A stretch of 64,000 bases of DNA from Utricularia gibba (lineage: Eukaryota > Streptophyta > Magnoliopsida > Lamiales > Lentibulariaceae): positions 1,674,001 to 1,738,000 of the forward strand of contig NEEC01000018.1 of NCBI GenBank assembly GCA_002189035.1. Reading direction: 5' to 3'. The notes under the pieces were generated by a model that was given only the letters and a program-made list of their open reading frames with translations, was not told where the DNA came from and did no database searches. Position 1 is the first letter of the stretch. Each line of letters starts with the position of its first letter. A program made the position numbers and the translations under genes. Shown here one piece after another: positions 13,107 to 26,174 of this stretch.

Positions 13107-16100
13107 ATGGAGCTACAGAACACGGTTAAAGAAGCCTTGAACGCGCTGTACCGTCACCCAGACGATGCCGTGAGGATGCAGGCCGATCGCTGGCTTCAGG
13201 ATTTCCAGCGGACGATTGATGCTTGGCAGGTGACTGTCCTTGAAGTGACGTGATTTTTGGGCTCCCGATTCTTGGTCCGGGGTTGGGTTTTCATTAGTGC
13301 TGAATTTGGCGTTCTTTTGTCGATTCAATGGCGTTCTGTGTGGAATTCGCTGTGTCTGATTCCAAGTTTAGTAGTATTTCTGCACTGGAATAGAGTCGAT
13401 AACTTGAATTGATGGGGCTGCTGGGAAGCTTTTTAATTGATGTTGTGTGTCATCTCTGGAAAGATCCGAGTTTTATCCATCAAGCAGGAGTAGTGTTACA
13501 GTCATTGTTCGTTTTCCTTTGCTTATGATGTTCTACATGCATCTCGATGGTGTACTTGATTTAAATTAAGCATGTGTTTTTTGCTCTGCATTCGTTTTTA
13601 ATGAAATCGTTTGTTCATTTATCTATCGCACGGGCATGATCTATATACTTTTCTCAATGTAGTGTTTAGGAACGTACATCCAAGTTCTGGGATTGAGTGT
13701 CAACCCAAGAATTGATGACTAGAAATAGTTATGGTTGTTCCATTAAGCAAACTCGTGAACGTTTCATCTTGCTGTTTTACTTTATTTCTTAGTAGAAGTT
13801 CAGGAAGCAGCACATGTTTCTCGGTTTGTAATAATTGTTCGCCTTATTGCTTAGGTGGCAGATAATATGCTCCACGATAGTTCCAGCAATATTGAAACAT
13901 TAATATTCTGTTCTCAGACTCTTCGGAGCAAGGTATATTTTCTCCAAATTTGAGATTTTTTACTTATTTCCATCAGGCATTCTGGGATATCATGTGCTTA
14001 TTGTCTCATTCCTGATTTGGACTTTGTACCGAGTCATATGTTTGGGATTTTAAATTTCTGTCCCGTGTTGAGTCTTTGGGCCTTATTTTTTGTTATCAGG
14101 TGCAGCGTGATTTTGAGGAACTACCTTCAGAAGCACTCCGGCCATTACGTGCTTCTTTGATTGTAAGGATTACTATCCTTCTGATTTCTTGAGCATCATT
14201 CTCTAATCAGATGTCGAAAAAGAGTTTCTTTTTGTCCTACTTGAAGAATGGACATTCATCAAGTTTCTTTTTACCTGTAGCTGCCTATGAGAATCTTAAA
14301 TAGTTAAAAAGAATGGAAATCAGAGATCATCCAGACGTACATTGCTTGAAATTATGTGTTTATTCATTATTCAGGCTTTATTAAAGTCATTTTACAAGGG
14401 ACCTCCTAAAGTCAGAACTCAGGTAAGGCATTTATATTTAAAATATTAATCCAAAATACTTACTTGAATGCTAAAAATTGCATATGTAGATTAGCCTTGC
14501 TGTGGCTGCATTAGCGGTCCATGTAAAAGAAGAAGACTGGGGAGATGGAGGTATTGTGGGATGGATAAGAGATGAGATGCATTCACATCCTGAATTTATA
14601 TCAAGCTTTCTGGAACTTCTGCAAGTCCTGCCTGAGGTATGGAGAAAAGTGTTGGGATTTGTGCCTTTGATACCACGAATGTGGAAGGATGCCTCTGGAA
14701 CTTCTGTATGAACTTCGATGAGGGTGTAGATGTTGATATAGTCTGTACTTTTTTTTGAAATATTTCACCAATCCTCCCCCTCCTTCCCTCCCTCCCCCCA
14801 AATGCAGGAAGTCTTCAACTACAAAATTGCTGTGCGCCCTGACAGACGTCGTGCTTTTGAAAATGAACTTGCTTCAGGAATGGATACTGCGATTAATATC
14901 TTAACGGCTTGCTTGAATATTAATGAGCTGGTGGAGCAGGTTTATGCTGCTATTTGGCAATTTATATTCCCGTTACCTCAGAAGAACCTTCAGTATGAGA
15001 TTGTTTAGGTTTTGAAAAGTGGGATGATGACTACAGTAAAATAATTGATGAGTTTCGTCTTTCATGTAAACTTTTATTGGCTGAAGGGATGCGCAGTTGT
15101 TGCTTGTGCTGAACATTGATACCTCACCTAGATGCGAGAAACATGATATTCTCTTCTATAGTGGAGTTTCATAAGTTTCATTCAAGCCTTCAGTGTTGAG
15201 GCCATTTAATCTATCTATACAAAGTGAATTTCTGGATCTTATCAGCTGAATCCCATGACGAGTTTGAAAAAGTTCCATTTTATTTTATTTTATTTTGCCA
15301 AAGAAATCGTGTTTACCAACATCCTAGTAAAACATACTTGCGCTCATTTTTAGTTTTACGATTGGGCAGGTTCTTGAAGCATTTGCCTCCTGGTTACGCA
15401 TAAGGCATAGGTACTTCAATCTTATGGATCTTTTTGTATTCGCATCTGTTTGACTCATCTTCTTTGACTGTTATTATCTACTCACTTTTATTGTATTTGT
15501 CTTTGAACCTGCTGGTTCCAGGATTCCTCCTGAAGTGCTTGCATCACATCCGTTAGTGCGCAGTGCTTTCTCCAATTTGCATTGTGACACACTCTCTGAG
15601 GCAGCTGTTAATGGTTAGTGGGAGTGCAAAAATAATATTTTGTTTTTTTATTCAGAAGAAATTCATCTGATTGTTTTCTTTTCATTTGCATTTGATTCTT
15701 TTTATTGCCTTTATTCCCATAGGAAGATAGTGTTGACGGTGTATTCTAGAATGTTTTCACCTTTGTTGTTAATTATCTTTGCTGTACACTAAATAGTGAT
15801 TCATTCAATTCTCTTCCAAGTTTCTATTTTTTCCCTTTCCACTTACAAAGATCCGCTCTGTTATCTTCTGCAGTTATTTCCGAACTAATACACTACTCTG
15901 CGGTCAGAGGCTCTGATAGCATTTCTTCTCAGATGCCCTTGATTCAAGTAATTGTGCCCCATATCATGAGTTTGAAGGCTCACCTGAGAGATACTTCGAA
16001 GGTAAAATTTCCATTGGAGATTAACGTTTTTACTTTCAGAATAATGCATGATTATTCAGCAGCTCGTTTGTTACTCAGTTTTGGATATGATTTTCACCAT

Positions 16101-19100
16101 TCAACTGAGTGATTATTGTGGAGGGTGCTTGTGCATTTGATCTTTATTCATCATGTGCTAGCATAGTAATGAAGACATATAGGAGATTGGAGTTTGGTTT
16201 GGCCGTTGATTTTGAACACAAATAATATAATATTAGTGTAGCTAATTTTGAATAGTTAGGGTACTTCCTCCCAGTGGCATCAATGATTAAGTGATTATTC
16301 ACAGACCTTAAAAGCATATCTGATGTAGCTGTATTTAGAAGCTGTATAATGCATTTCCTGCTTGGTAATGTTGGAGCACCATCAAGTGATTATTCTGGGT
16401 TTCTTTTTCTTAGGAATTTATGAATTATTTCTCACTTTTTGTTATTATATTACTTCAGGATGAGGAGGATATAAAAGCAATTGCTCGCTTATTTGCAGAC
16501 ATGGCTGATGCATATGTCGAATTGATTGCAACTGGTATGCCTCCCTTATGCGATGGAATATTCTAAGCTGTCATTTACTTTTACTTTTACATAATCTTCA
16601 TTTTTATGTTTACGGGCTGGATCAAGGTTTTGTTGTATCCTCTTCCCTTGCTATTTCGTTGAGAAAATAATGTTTCTTCTTATTTAACCCACTGCTTATA
16701 CTTCTATTTTTTTCATAAGTTGCAGACATTGCTTACCTTTGTTTTTTTCACTTCGCAAGTGAAGAAATTGAACATGATTTCTGTTAAAAATCGTTTTTTC
16801 CAAAAGCATTTCCTTGTTTTGCTTTTCCTCTTTCTTTTTTGAGCATGGAGCAGTTATTCCTGCATTACGCAATACCTTACGTGGGACACAACCTGATGCT
16901 TTTAAAGCTTAAATCACTCAACATAATTTGGGTTTTCTTGTGAGTCCTTCCGATTTGTCAGTGGAACCTTATTTTGTGGATTTTTTCTCAGGTTCTGATG
17001 AATCAGTCTTGATTGTGCAAGCTTTACTTGAAGTTGCTTCACATCCAGAGTTTGATATTGCTTCAATGACATTTAACTTTTGGCATAGTCTTCAAATTAT
17101 GCTGATTGAGAGGTGAAAATCCAGTGATCTTGAAACTTCTATGTTGCAACTTTATATTTGAGTTTGACATTTCGGGGAATCAGGGATTCTAATGTAGTAC
17201 ATGCTGCCGAGGCAACTAAAGAAGCTGACAGAACACGTAGATTACATGTGTTCAGACCGTCATACGAATCGCTTGTTTTGTTGGTGGGTCTTCATCTGGT
17301 CTTGAAGTTCAGACCAGCAGTCCCTTGACTCTATGAATTTGTTAATTAAGTCAGTTATTTTTTCCAGGTTAGTGTCAAGGTCGAATATCCGCAAGACTAT
17401 ACTGATCTTTCAAGCGAGGACCAGAAGGATTTCAAGCAGATGAGATACGGTACTCTGCCATTTTGTTTCATAAAACGTGGTCCAAGGAGCTATCACAAAT
17501 TTTGTTAATTAATCCTACTTTTGTATTCTCAATGTTGTTTTCACTGCAAGCACGGTTTTGCTTGTTCACATTTTTTTCCAATTCCTCCTAAATGTCCCAT
17601 TTCACTACACCATGTACTGAATTTTCTCCATTCTGAATAATCATATTGTATCTCTGCAATGACCTTCTGAAAAGCCTTTATGGTCTGTTCTTTCAACCAG
17701 TTGCCACATCAGATGCCAAAACTGAGTAGTGACACAATGTTCTCATTTTGCCAGCTGTTGCAGATATTCTTATTGATGCAGCTTTAATTTTGGGTAGTGA
17801 TGCGACATTGAAAATTCTTTTCATGAAGCTTATTGAGGTGTGTATTCAAATCTTAATTTTTGACTGTCTAAGAACCTCTATTTTCATTCTACAATATTTT
17901 TTTGAGAATAAATAAATCACACCAAGATTATCTCCTTCGGAATCTTAAGCTTCTTTTGCACGATGTCCCAGGCTTTTCACAACAGAGAGCATCATCTTAC
18001 TGATTGGCGTCGAGCTGAGGCTGCTTTGTACAGCATTAGGGCCATATCAGATTATGTGTCTATTGCGGAGGGAGAAATTATGCCTCAGGTTAAACAATTT
18101 TTTTCTGAAAGACTATGTTTAGCCTATCTATCTTATATTTGTTGACAATTATATTTAATTTGAACTCTCAAAAAAATTGGCTCCATGGTTTAATCTCGGT
18201 GTTTTTTTTATTTTGTCCAGATCATGTCTTTGCTTCCAAAGCTACCTCATCAGCCACAGCTTCTGCACACAGGTACTTCACTTACTACTCATGATATCAA
18301 TAGAGGAATAAACGGTGTGATTTGCTGGAGAGTTGTTCCTTTTACTCTATGAAGATGTTGTCTCATCTGTCTTTGCCCATAGTGTGCCTAACCATTGGAG
18401 CATATTCAAAGTGGCTTGATGCTGCACCCAATGGACTTTCATTCTTGCCGCCATTAGTAGATATTCTTGTGAATGGGATGAGTTTTGAGGAAACAGCAGC
18501 TGCAGCCGCGTTAGCATTTCGCCATATTTGTGATGGTAAGTTATTTTCCCAATTAACATTTTACTGTTTCCTTTTACATATAAATTGTTTTCACTGTACG
18601 CGTGATGGCTGCATTTTTGCATAATGAATAGAAGCATCTGCTTTCTAAGATATTCTTCCTCGCAACATTACCTTAGATTGCAAGAAAAAGCTGTGCCGGT
18701 CATTAGATGGACTCTTCCAGATATATCAAAGGGCAGTCTCAGGGGATGGGCCTCTAAAGGTTTCTCCTGAAGAATCATTGCATCTTGTTGAAGCCCTAAG
18801 GTAGTTCTACATTAGGGAGATTTATAACTGCCTTTTGTACTGACTTGTTTCTACAGCATGGTTGCCACAGAACTTCCTTCTGAGCATGCCAAGAAAGCAC
18901 TCGAGGCATTATGTATGCCTGTTGTGACTCCCTTACAGGTTTATATTATATTTTTGAAGTTTCCAGACACTATGTGGTGACTAATTTTTTGCTTGCTTGA
19001 AAAAATTGCAGGAGATCATTAGTCAGGGCGCTGCCGTCTTAGGCCAAAAACCTGCCCGTGACCTTACCATGCATATAGATCGACTTGCAAACATATTTAG

Positions 19101-21012
19101 GTTTGTAATTCCAAACACTTATTTTCTATTATTTTCTCACCACTGATTGGGTTTTTCGTGGCTATCATTCAGACATGTGAATCATCCCGAAGCAGTTGCT
19201 GATGCAATTCAAAGACTTTGGCCAGTCTTCAAGTCAATATTTATCACGTTAGTGTTAGACATTTTTGTTTTCTTTGCCATTCCTGCTCTGGAAAGTTGAG
19301 CTATCATTTTTTGTTGCAGTCGTCCTTGGGACACACGTACAATGGAATCTCTTTGTCGTGCGTGCAAGCATGCTGTAAGTTCATCAATGCCTTGGAGTTT
19401 TAATTCCTACAGAATTGAAAATTGTTCTGATAATAATATTATAATCATTTTCCTTACCACATCTCAAGTTATTTAGTGTACAAATTTAGAATAGAGACTT
19501 TTTTTCGTCCACAGGTTTGCCACATGTATTTGCCCTTTCCTGATTATTACTCTCAATTATTAGGTAAGGACCTCCAAAACTCTAATGGCAGTTACAGTTG
19601 GTGTAATGCTGGAGGAGATACAGGGTTTGTACAAACAGCATCAGCAGCCATGCTTCCTCTATCTTTCTAGTGAAGTGGTCAAGGTTGCCATCTCTTTTAA
19701 TTTGATGTTCGCCAGGAAACTGTTTATCTTTTCTTCAATCCTGAACCTCTTGTCCTTGCCCCTACTTTCTTAGATCTTTGGATCAGATCAGGCTTGTGCA
19801 AGCTATTTGAGAATCCTTCTTGAGTCGCTGTTCAGTCACACAACATTTTTGCTTACAAATTTTCAGGTCATTTAACTTGACAATTCACCAAATACTCTTT
19901 TTGAGATTCTTCCTTGAACAGAAACGTAATGGTAAACACCTTTTTGCAGGACTTCACATCCCGCCCTGACTTGGCAGATGACTGTTTCTTGTTAGCATCA
20001 AGGTGTATACGTTATTGTCCTCATTTGTTTTTTCAATCGTCGGTCTTTCCTTCGTTGGTGGACTGTTCAATGATAGGAGTCACAGTACAACACAGGTATC
20101 TACTCTTCCTCATGATGTCGTATATTTATATGATGTGTATCCAATGTTGATTCTCCAATGTGGCTGATTAAATCTTTACTGCTATTATTCAGGGCATTTC
20201 TTTGCTTCATGCTCTTACATACTGACGAACATAGACTTAATTTCATCATAAATCAATAGCCTGGTTCTTGATTTACTTCCCCATTTGGGTGCAACGTGTG
20301 CCTCCTTTACTTCAATGAAGTTTTCACAGCTCTTAGTTGCTATACACATAATCACCATGCTATTTCCTGCGGGATGTCTTCCTCTGAGATACTTACATGT
20401 CAATGCTCTGTGCATGGTATTCAAGACCAGTCAGTGGCCCTTCTTCCTTTTACATTACATTGTTCATGTGCAGGGAAGCCTCCAAGTCCATAATGAGCTT
20501 CTTATCAGATGTTTTCGATATTGGCAACTCCTCTCAAGGAAAGGCGTATGTATCAATTCGGGACAACGTCATCATTCCTCGAGGCCCGACTATCACCCGG
20601 ATCCTCATAGCTGCCCTCACTGGAGCTCTTCCAAGCTCCCGAATAGAAACGGTAATATCTAAGGTTCAGAAATCTTCGTCATATGAGGCATGCAAATTGC
20701 TGTTCTAAATCTCCTTTCTTACCATCGGATATCAAGGTTACATACACCCTGCTATCCCTTACTCGGGCCTATGGTGTAAAAACGTTGGAGTGGGCGAAGG
20801 ACAGCGTTTCCTTGATTCCTCCTAATGCAGCCACAGAGGCTGAAAGGACTAGATTCTTACAAGCACTATCAGATATAAACTCTGGTCTTGCCATGAACGG
20901 CGTGATTAATCCTATTGAAGAGTTATCAGAAGTATGCAGACGAAACAGATCAGTACAAGAAATAGTCCAAGGAGCTCTGCGACCTCACGAGATGAGTCTG
21001 GTTTCTATATGA
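13107..21012 (+). CDS. MOS14: Transportin-SR / MOS14-like importin-beta family protein
   Basis: Nuclear import receptor for SR splicing factors (TNPO3 class; MOS14 in Arabidopsis), acting at the nuclear pore with Ran. I model 27 exons: 13107-13229, 13855-13932, 14100-14162, 14375-14422, 14490-14636, 14808-14939, 15370-15410, 15522-15613, 15874-16001, 16459-16534, 16992-17112, 17184-17283, 17368-17449, 17755-17837, 17972-18088, 18221-18272, 18383-18535, 18677-18800, 18857-18938, 19012-19100, 19173-19247, 19320-19374, 19564-19683, 19774-19866, 19950-20095, 20474-20651, 20737-21012. All phases agree and give 957 residues, matching the roughly 958 of MOS14. The product is all-helical HEAT-type: importin-beta N-terminal part, exportin-1-like middle, and a conserved C-terminal block (CRRNRSVQEIVQ). 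The start is at the first ATG, with its MELQNTVKEAL opening. Exon 23 begins with GTAAGG directly after an AG, which is unusual but required by frame. Confidence 0.95.
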
Positions 21013-21609
21013 CACCTGATGGAAGGGCCATTTTTTACCTCGCCCTTGTCTACATCTGAGGTTACCTGTACATCATCCTTTTTTCTTTCAAGTTGTCTTT
21101 TCTACTTTACACAGGCTGCTGCATGAAAGGAATGAGCTTTTTCTCTGCTGGGGAGATGGGAAAAAAACACACCTTTTTTGTAACTATTATTTTCCTTTTT
21201 GAAAGATGAGGATTGATTTCTTTCTGTGATAGCTTGTGAGGTCTGTGTCCTGTTCAGTCAATTGGTTTTTTGCTGTAAGCACTACAACCCTTTTTGGGTT
21301 TCCCTGTCAGTTGTTCACCGTTTTGTTTTACAGAAGTGCAGAAGATGAAATCCAAATCTGTGAACAAGTAAGAATCAATGAAGCCATGATGTTGATATGT
21401 AGATAGATATTATAGAACTAGACCACTGCCATAATATTTCACTGTGCTTGGAATAAGCACTACAACAGGGACCTAGCAGAGAATGCTTACAGTTTACACC
21501 GGTGGCAGCTGCAGATGTCCGCTCCCCCTTGTTAAAACCTTTGAGGTCGGATTCTGAAGCTGCAGTGGCATGAAATTTCAGGTGATGCATTCTCAGCCGG
21601 AATGCAGAA

Positions 21610-24600
21610 TCAACGAAACAGATCTGGGAAGGACCACATTATGAACTTGAGAAAAATGTCGGATTCGAGGAACTCGATATGGGCAGCTCGTCCGATGATG
21701 GTGTTGAGGTTTCGACCTTGCAGTGTGATGTCAAAGTTCACATCACAGCGCATGAACAACCGGTGATCGGATGAAGGTGCTCGGATCTGGTCCAGCAGAT
21801 CATTGAGCATCTCAACAAAAACTTTACCCTTTTTTGACTGGTCACCAAAGGATGCGGGGCTCATTTCAATCCTAGCTGAATGATATGGAACATATCCGTC
21901 CTGCAACAGACAAGCAAGAAAAGAAAATGTATAACCAAAAGAATCCAACACCTAAAATGCAGAAAGCTCGTTCCTTCATGGGAAAACAGAGACTGTGAAG
22001 AACCTGGGGTGATGAAAACAGAACAATGTTCTTGAAATTCTCCAAAGTTCTTCGCTGCAGAATCGGATGAGAAAACAGAATCAGCAAATCGGGCATTTTG
22101 AAGAATAGGATCAACTTATCTCAGAATGCATTGTCTAGTGCTTTTTCGTAAACTGGCTTTGCAGCCAAAGTTGGATACCTTGCATAAGTTATACAGAAAC
22201 GTATTACGTAGATCAGGGTCATCCGTAAAAGTCAGTTGATGAATGCACTGCGTGCCCTTGAGCTTCTTCAGTAGCCACAGCCCCCCATTGAAAAGTGAGT
22301 TTGAGCTGTACAGATATCCAAGATGTGGACCAGAAACAGAGAGATACGTGTGGAGGAATCTCAGATACGGTTCCATTATGCTTTCTGCACAGAAGGTATA
22401 GGAGTCAAAAACATGAGCAAGTGACTGAACGGCAGTTTCCTAAAGCAAAACAAAACCTGTTAAAGCAGCCCTCAGTATGATGTTTCCAATGGAGTGCCCG
22501 ACGAAACTAAGCTTAATTGATCTCAAAAGACCAGATCTAGAAACCTTGTCCATTTTCTTTTTTAAAAAGGCGACAACTTCTTCAGCCAACCTTTGTCCCA
22601 TTTCTCTTAAATCTCCGGAAGTTTTCTCTTCGTTAGCTTCTGACATTAGAAATTCCACTTTTGGGTCTATCAAAAGCCACTGATTTCGAAAAAGTCGTAG
22701 ATCCAAGTGATGCCCCTGCATACGTAATAAATCAAGTTTTTGGTCATTTAAACCCTTCACACAAAACACAATCATGTTTTTGGTCAAGTTGAAAGAAAAG
22801 GAACTGAAACACAATCATGTTTTACCAGGAGGGGAGGTAGTTAGGCAATAAGTATACCTGGAATCCATGGACGAAAACAACAACCTTCAGAATGCGATCA
22901 TTCTGACGAGCTTTTGTAATATTTAACCTCTCCGCAAAGTTTGTGTCTGCCGCACCATTCAACAAAATTGAATCTTTCTGGTCTAGTTGGCTGAAATATG
23001 AATTCCCACTTGTTGAGCGCACAGGAGAATTGACCACACGTTCTACGATAACAATTGGGATGCGTGATGGTTCACCAAACATATGCATATCTTGGATATA
23101 GCGACTATTGATCTGCAGTGACATATATGTATATAGATATAGTCAAATAAGTGATAGATAACATGCACTAATTTACAAAGAAATCACCTTCATTTGGGCA
23201 ATACTTCTCCTGTGAAGTTGTGCTCTCATTGCTGCTGTTTGTGCTGGCTATAGTCAATGAAACTGAAGTATTAGAAAATTCCTGTAGCCAATGATTTCAA
23301 CAATACGTAGCACCAAAAGTGAGCCACTTACATCTCCCGTTAACTTCCTTAGATAACCTCCTTTACCACGTGGCATGATGCTTGAGGAATCATCAATTAC
23401 ATTGCTAATGTACTGATGAGGCATCTCAGCCTTGGTGTAAACCATCCAGATTGACCATTCGGATTTCCGATCAACAGCCCATTGGTTGAGAAGAAATTCG
23501 AGTATCTTTCTAACATTGGCCCTGGAAATTAGAAATAACAGCACTTCATTGCCTCGTTTTGTATCTCAAAGTATGAAAAACATTGAAAGCTTAGAAATTC
23601 GAGTATCTTTCTCCAGGTGAGTATGTGCTTTAATTGATGCTCAGAAGAACATAATAAAAATATATATCTCAAATCTCAGTGGCATCATCAGAGACAGTAT
23701 CAATCCAACGGGTTTTCAGATGATGACGTTGCACAAGAAGAATGTGACACAAAGAAAAAGAGAATCATAAAATAAAAGAACCTGTGAAAGTTCATAAACA
23801 CGCTCCAGAGGTAGAACATTTGTTTGCCAATCAAATCAATTGAGAAAAGTATCATATCATCAGAGATTGAGTGAAGAACATCTGTTCGCCCAAAATCTGC
23901 TTCAAGACTTGGTTTCTGTTTTGGTGATAACATTACCATGTGAGAGAGATGCAAATAATAAAAGCTATTTTATACAAGATCAGACAAAATATTTTAAGCT
24001 CAGATGACCTCTAAAATTCTCAGAAGATCGCTCGAGAGCTTTCTGGAAAGTTCATGATGAGATGCGTCCTGATTAGATTTTGTAGTGAAACCAAAGAGTT
24101 CGTTGGAAGTAAAATCTTCAACATTAATTGGCTTATTGATGGCCTTGCTGAGCCTTTGCATTTCTTCCAAAAGTAAAACTTGAGCATCGAATAACGCCCT
24201 TGCCAGCATCATCTACTCAGAGTGAGACCAAAACTTCCCATTGATAATAATAAAGCATTTCGTATGGAACAACCATACATTAATTAATGGGCATGTTCAT
24301 CATACAGAAATTAAAGAATAGAAAGATTTCCACTCAGCAGATAAAAATATCATTTTCCACATCCAAAGAAATGACAAAATAACTAATGATTTGATCATAA
24401 AGAGAAGAGAGTGGCAATGAAAATAAAAACTTCAAAGAGAAATCTACCTGCTTTGAAGCGCTGTGAGCTCTACCATCTCCACCAACTCTGATAGTAAGGA
24501 TGCATCATAATTAAGATTATTAAATAAATAGCATATTTTAAAAGAAAGGACTAAAAAGTATTTACAAAGAGTTTTGCATGTAGTAGCACACAAGCCTTGT

Positions 24601-26174
24601 TATGTTGTTATCATCTTTGAAAATGAAGACTATTAAAGAAACAATTGTCTCTTCTTTTAACTCAAAGAACATTACGAACAAAAGGGCACAGTTGTACAGA
24701 AACTATAACCAAATTTGGATGCGATATGCAGCACATCTAGAGATCAAGAAGTGACAAACCTGGATACCTTCACAGAGGAAGTGGGAAAGCCGTTTCCCAC
24801 AAGGCTGGCGTGTATTGTAGTATCTACTAAAACAGCATGAAAAACATCAAAATGAACGGGGCAGTAGGCATGGATACCCAGAAGAGCTTTAGGTGGGAGA
24901 CGAAATTCATGGACAGCAGCAGGGCAGGCATCCAAAGAAGCCTGTATATCGCTCCTAAATGGAACACAGAAAAGTATTAAGTCTATAATAACAATAAATG
25001 TACTAATATATTAATTCAGTTGTTTTCTAGCAGATAATAGGTGATTCCACTATTTGTACGAAAACGAAAACAAACACAACAAAGCTAGTGTTAAGAGCAG
25101 ACTAGCAATAAATTTAGCCAGCTAAAAATCTCCTAACCTGTTCACCAGAATTGGAGCGTATAACAACTCGAACTTCAGAATGACAGCAGACTTAGATGGA
25201 CCCTGACATACCAACACAACATACAGAATTGATATTTAACAGGTGCACAAACCATATTTAAGTGCTGGTTAAAAATTTAAAATCCGGTCCATCATGAGTC
25301 AGTAGGCTAAAACAGGCAATAAATCTACAGGAAATATAAAAATGTATTCAGCAAGAAATTCAGATATACATCTTAATTTTGCATATAAATTTTTTACAGC
25401 CTATATGAAAAATGTACACGTCACACACATCCACCACATAAAAGGCATAAACAACTTACCGCAAGCTGACTGAGATATAAATTGAAAGATACCATCATCG
25501 ACAAAAGAATATCTTGTCTTGCATATTTAATTCTGAATGGCTGTGTTGAAAAGCTATGATCTGTATCATTGATTTTCCATACTCCATATACATCACCAGA
25601 ACCCAAGTCAGGAACTGCAAAGATATACCAAGTATGTAAGTCAATCTGCCTCCAAGATTTAAGAATAGCTACTGCTCTGTGATTTAAAAAAAATTAATGA
25701 AATAACATGCTCAAAAAATGACAAAAGAGCAAATTTTGGGGATCTATCTGTAATTTCTGTTCGTGCATTGGGATGAAAACAGCTCGCTTGAGTTTATCCC
25801 AGTAATCCAAAAACTTTATAGAAACAATAGATCTACAAGCAGTTTCTATCAAATACTAGGGAACAGCTGTGAGCTCAAACTCATAAGAACCAAACATGAT
25901 TACCATCATATTGGACAACTCTTGCTGGTGTTGCACTGGAACCATATTCGCCATCCTCCCACCTCACATTGATTTTGAGTTGGTACCATCTGCAAATCAA
26001 ATACAAGTGAACGATGGGAAATGACTGCTGGTCAGCCAGCATGGACACGTTTATGACTCAGGAAAAAAACTGAAACAAACCAAAAACAACGAATTCCACT
26101 TACCCTTGCTGAAACAGATCCAGGTTGTGAAATCTATGAATGTAAATGGAGATTTCGTGTACAGCCTCCAACAT
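21610..26174 (-). CDS. FAM135-like DUF676 serine esterase
   Basis: Putative lipase/serine esterase of the plant FAM135 (DUF676) family. Fifteen exons, 5' to 3' on the minus strand: 26174-26104, 25989-25904, 25614-25460, 25202-25138, 24954-24760, 24487-24448, 24212-24009, 23915-23782, 23521-23332, 23247-23188, 23112-22858, 22715-22457, 22384-22179, 22054-22004, 21900-21610. Frame is kept throughout, giving 753 residues. The N-terminal FAM135 domain includes the YIHRFHNLDLFQQGWYQ segment. The C-terminal alpha/beta-hydrolase part has VVFVHGFQ and the nucleophile elbow GHSIG with Ser560, followed by a VSGPHLGYLYS stretch. The start is uncertain: an in-frame TAA lies nine bases before this ATG, but many relatives have about 30-50 more N-terminal residues, so an upstream coding exon may exist. 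A leader with introns probably reaches to about 27850. Substrate unknown. Confidence 0.88.

Noticed and set aside
19518-19563. Using acceptor CCACAG at 19515 for MOS14-like exon 23
   Set aside because: It inserts an off-family segment and shifts frame out of the conserved LEEIQGLY block.
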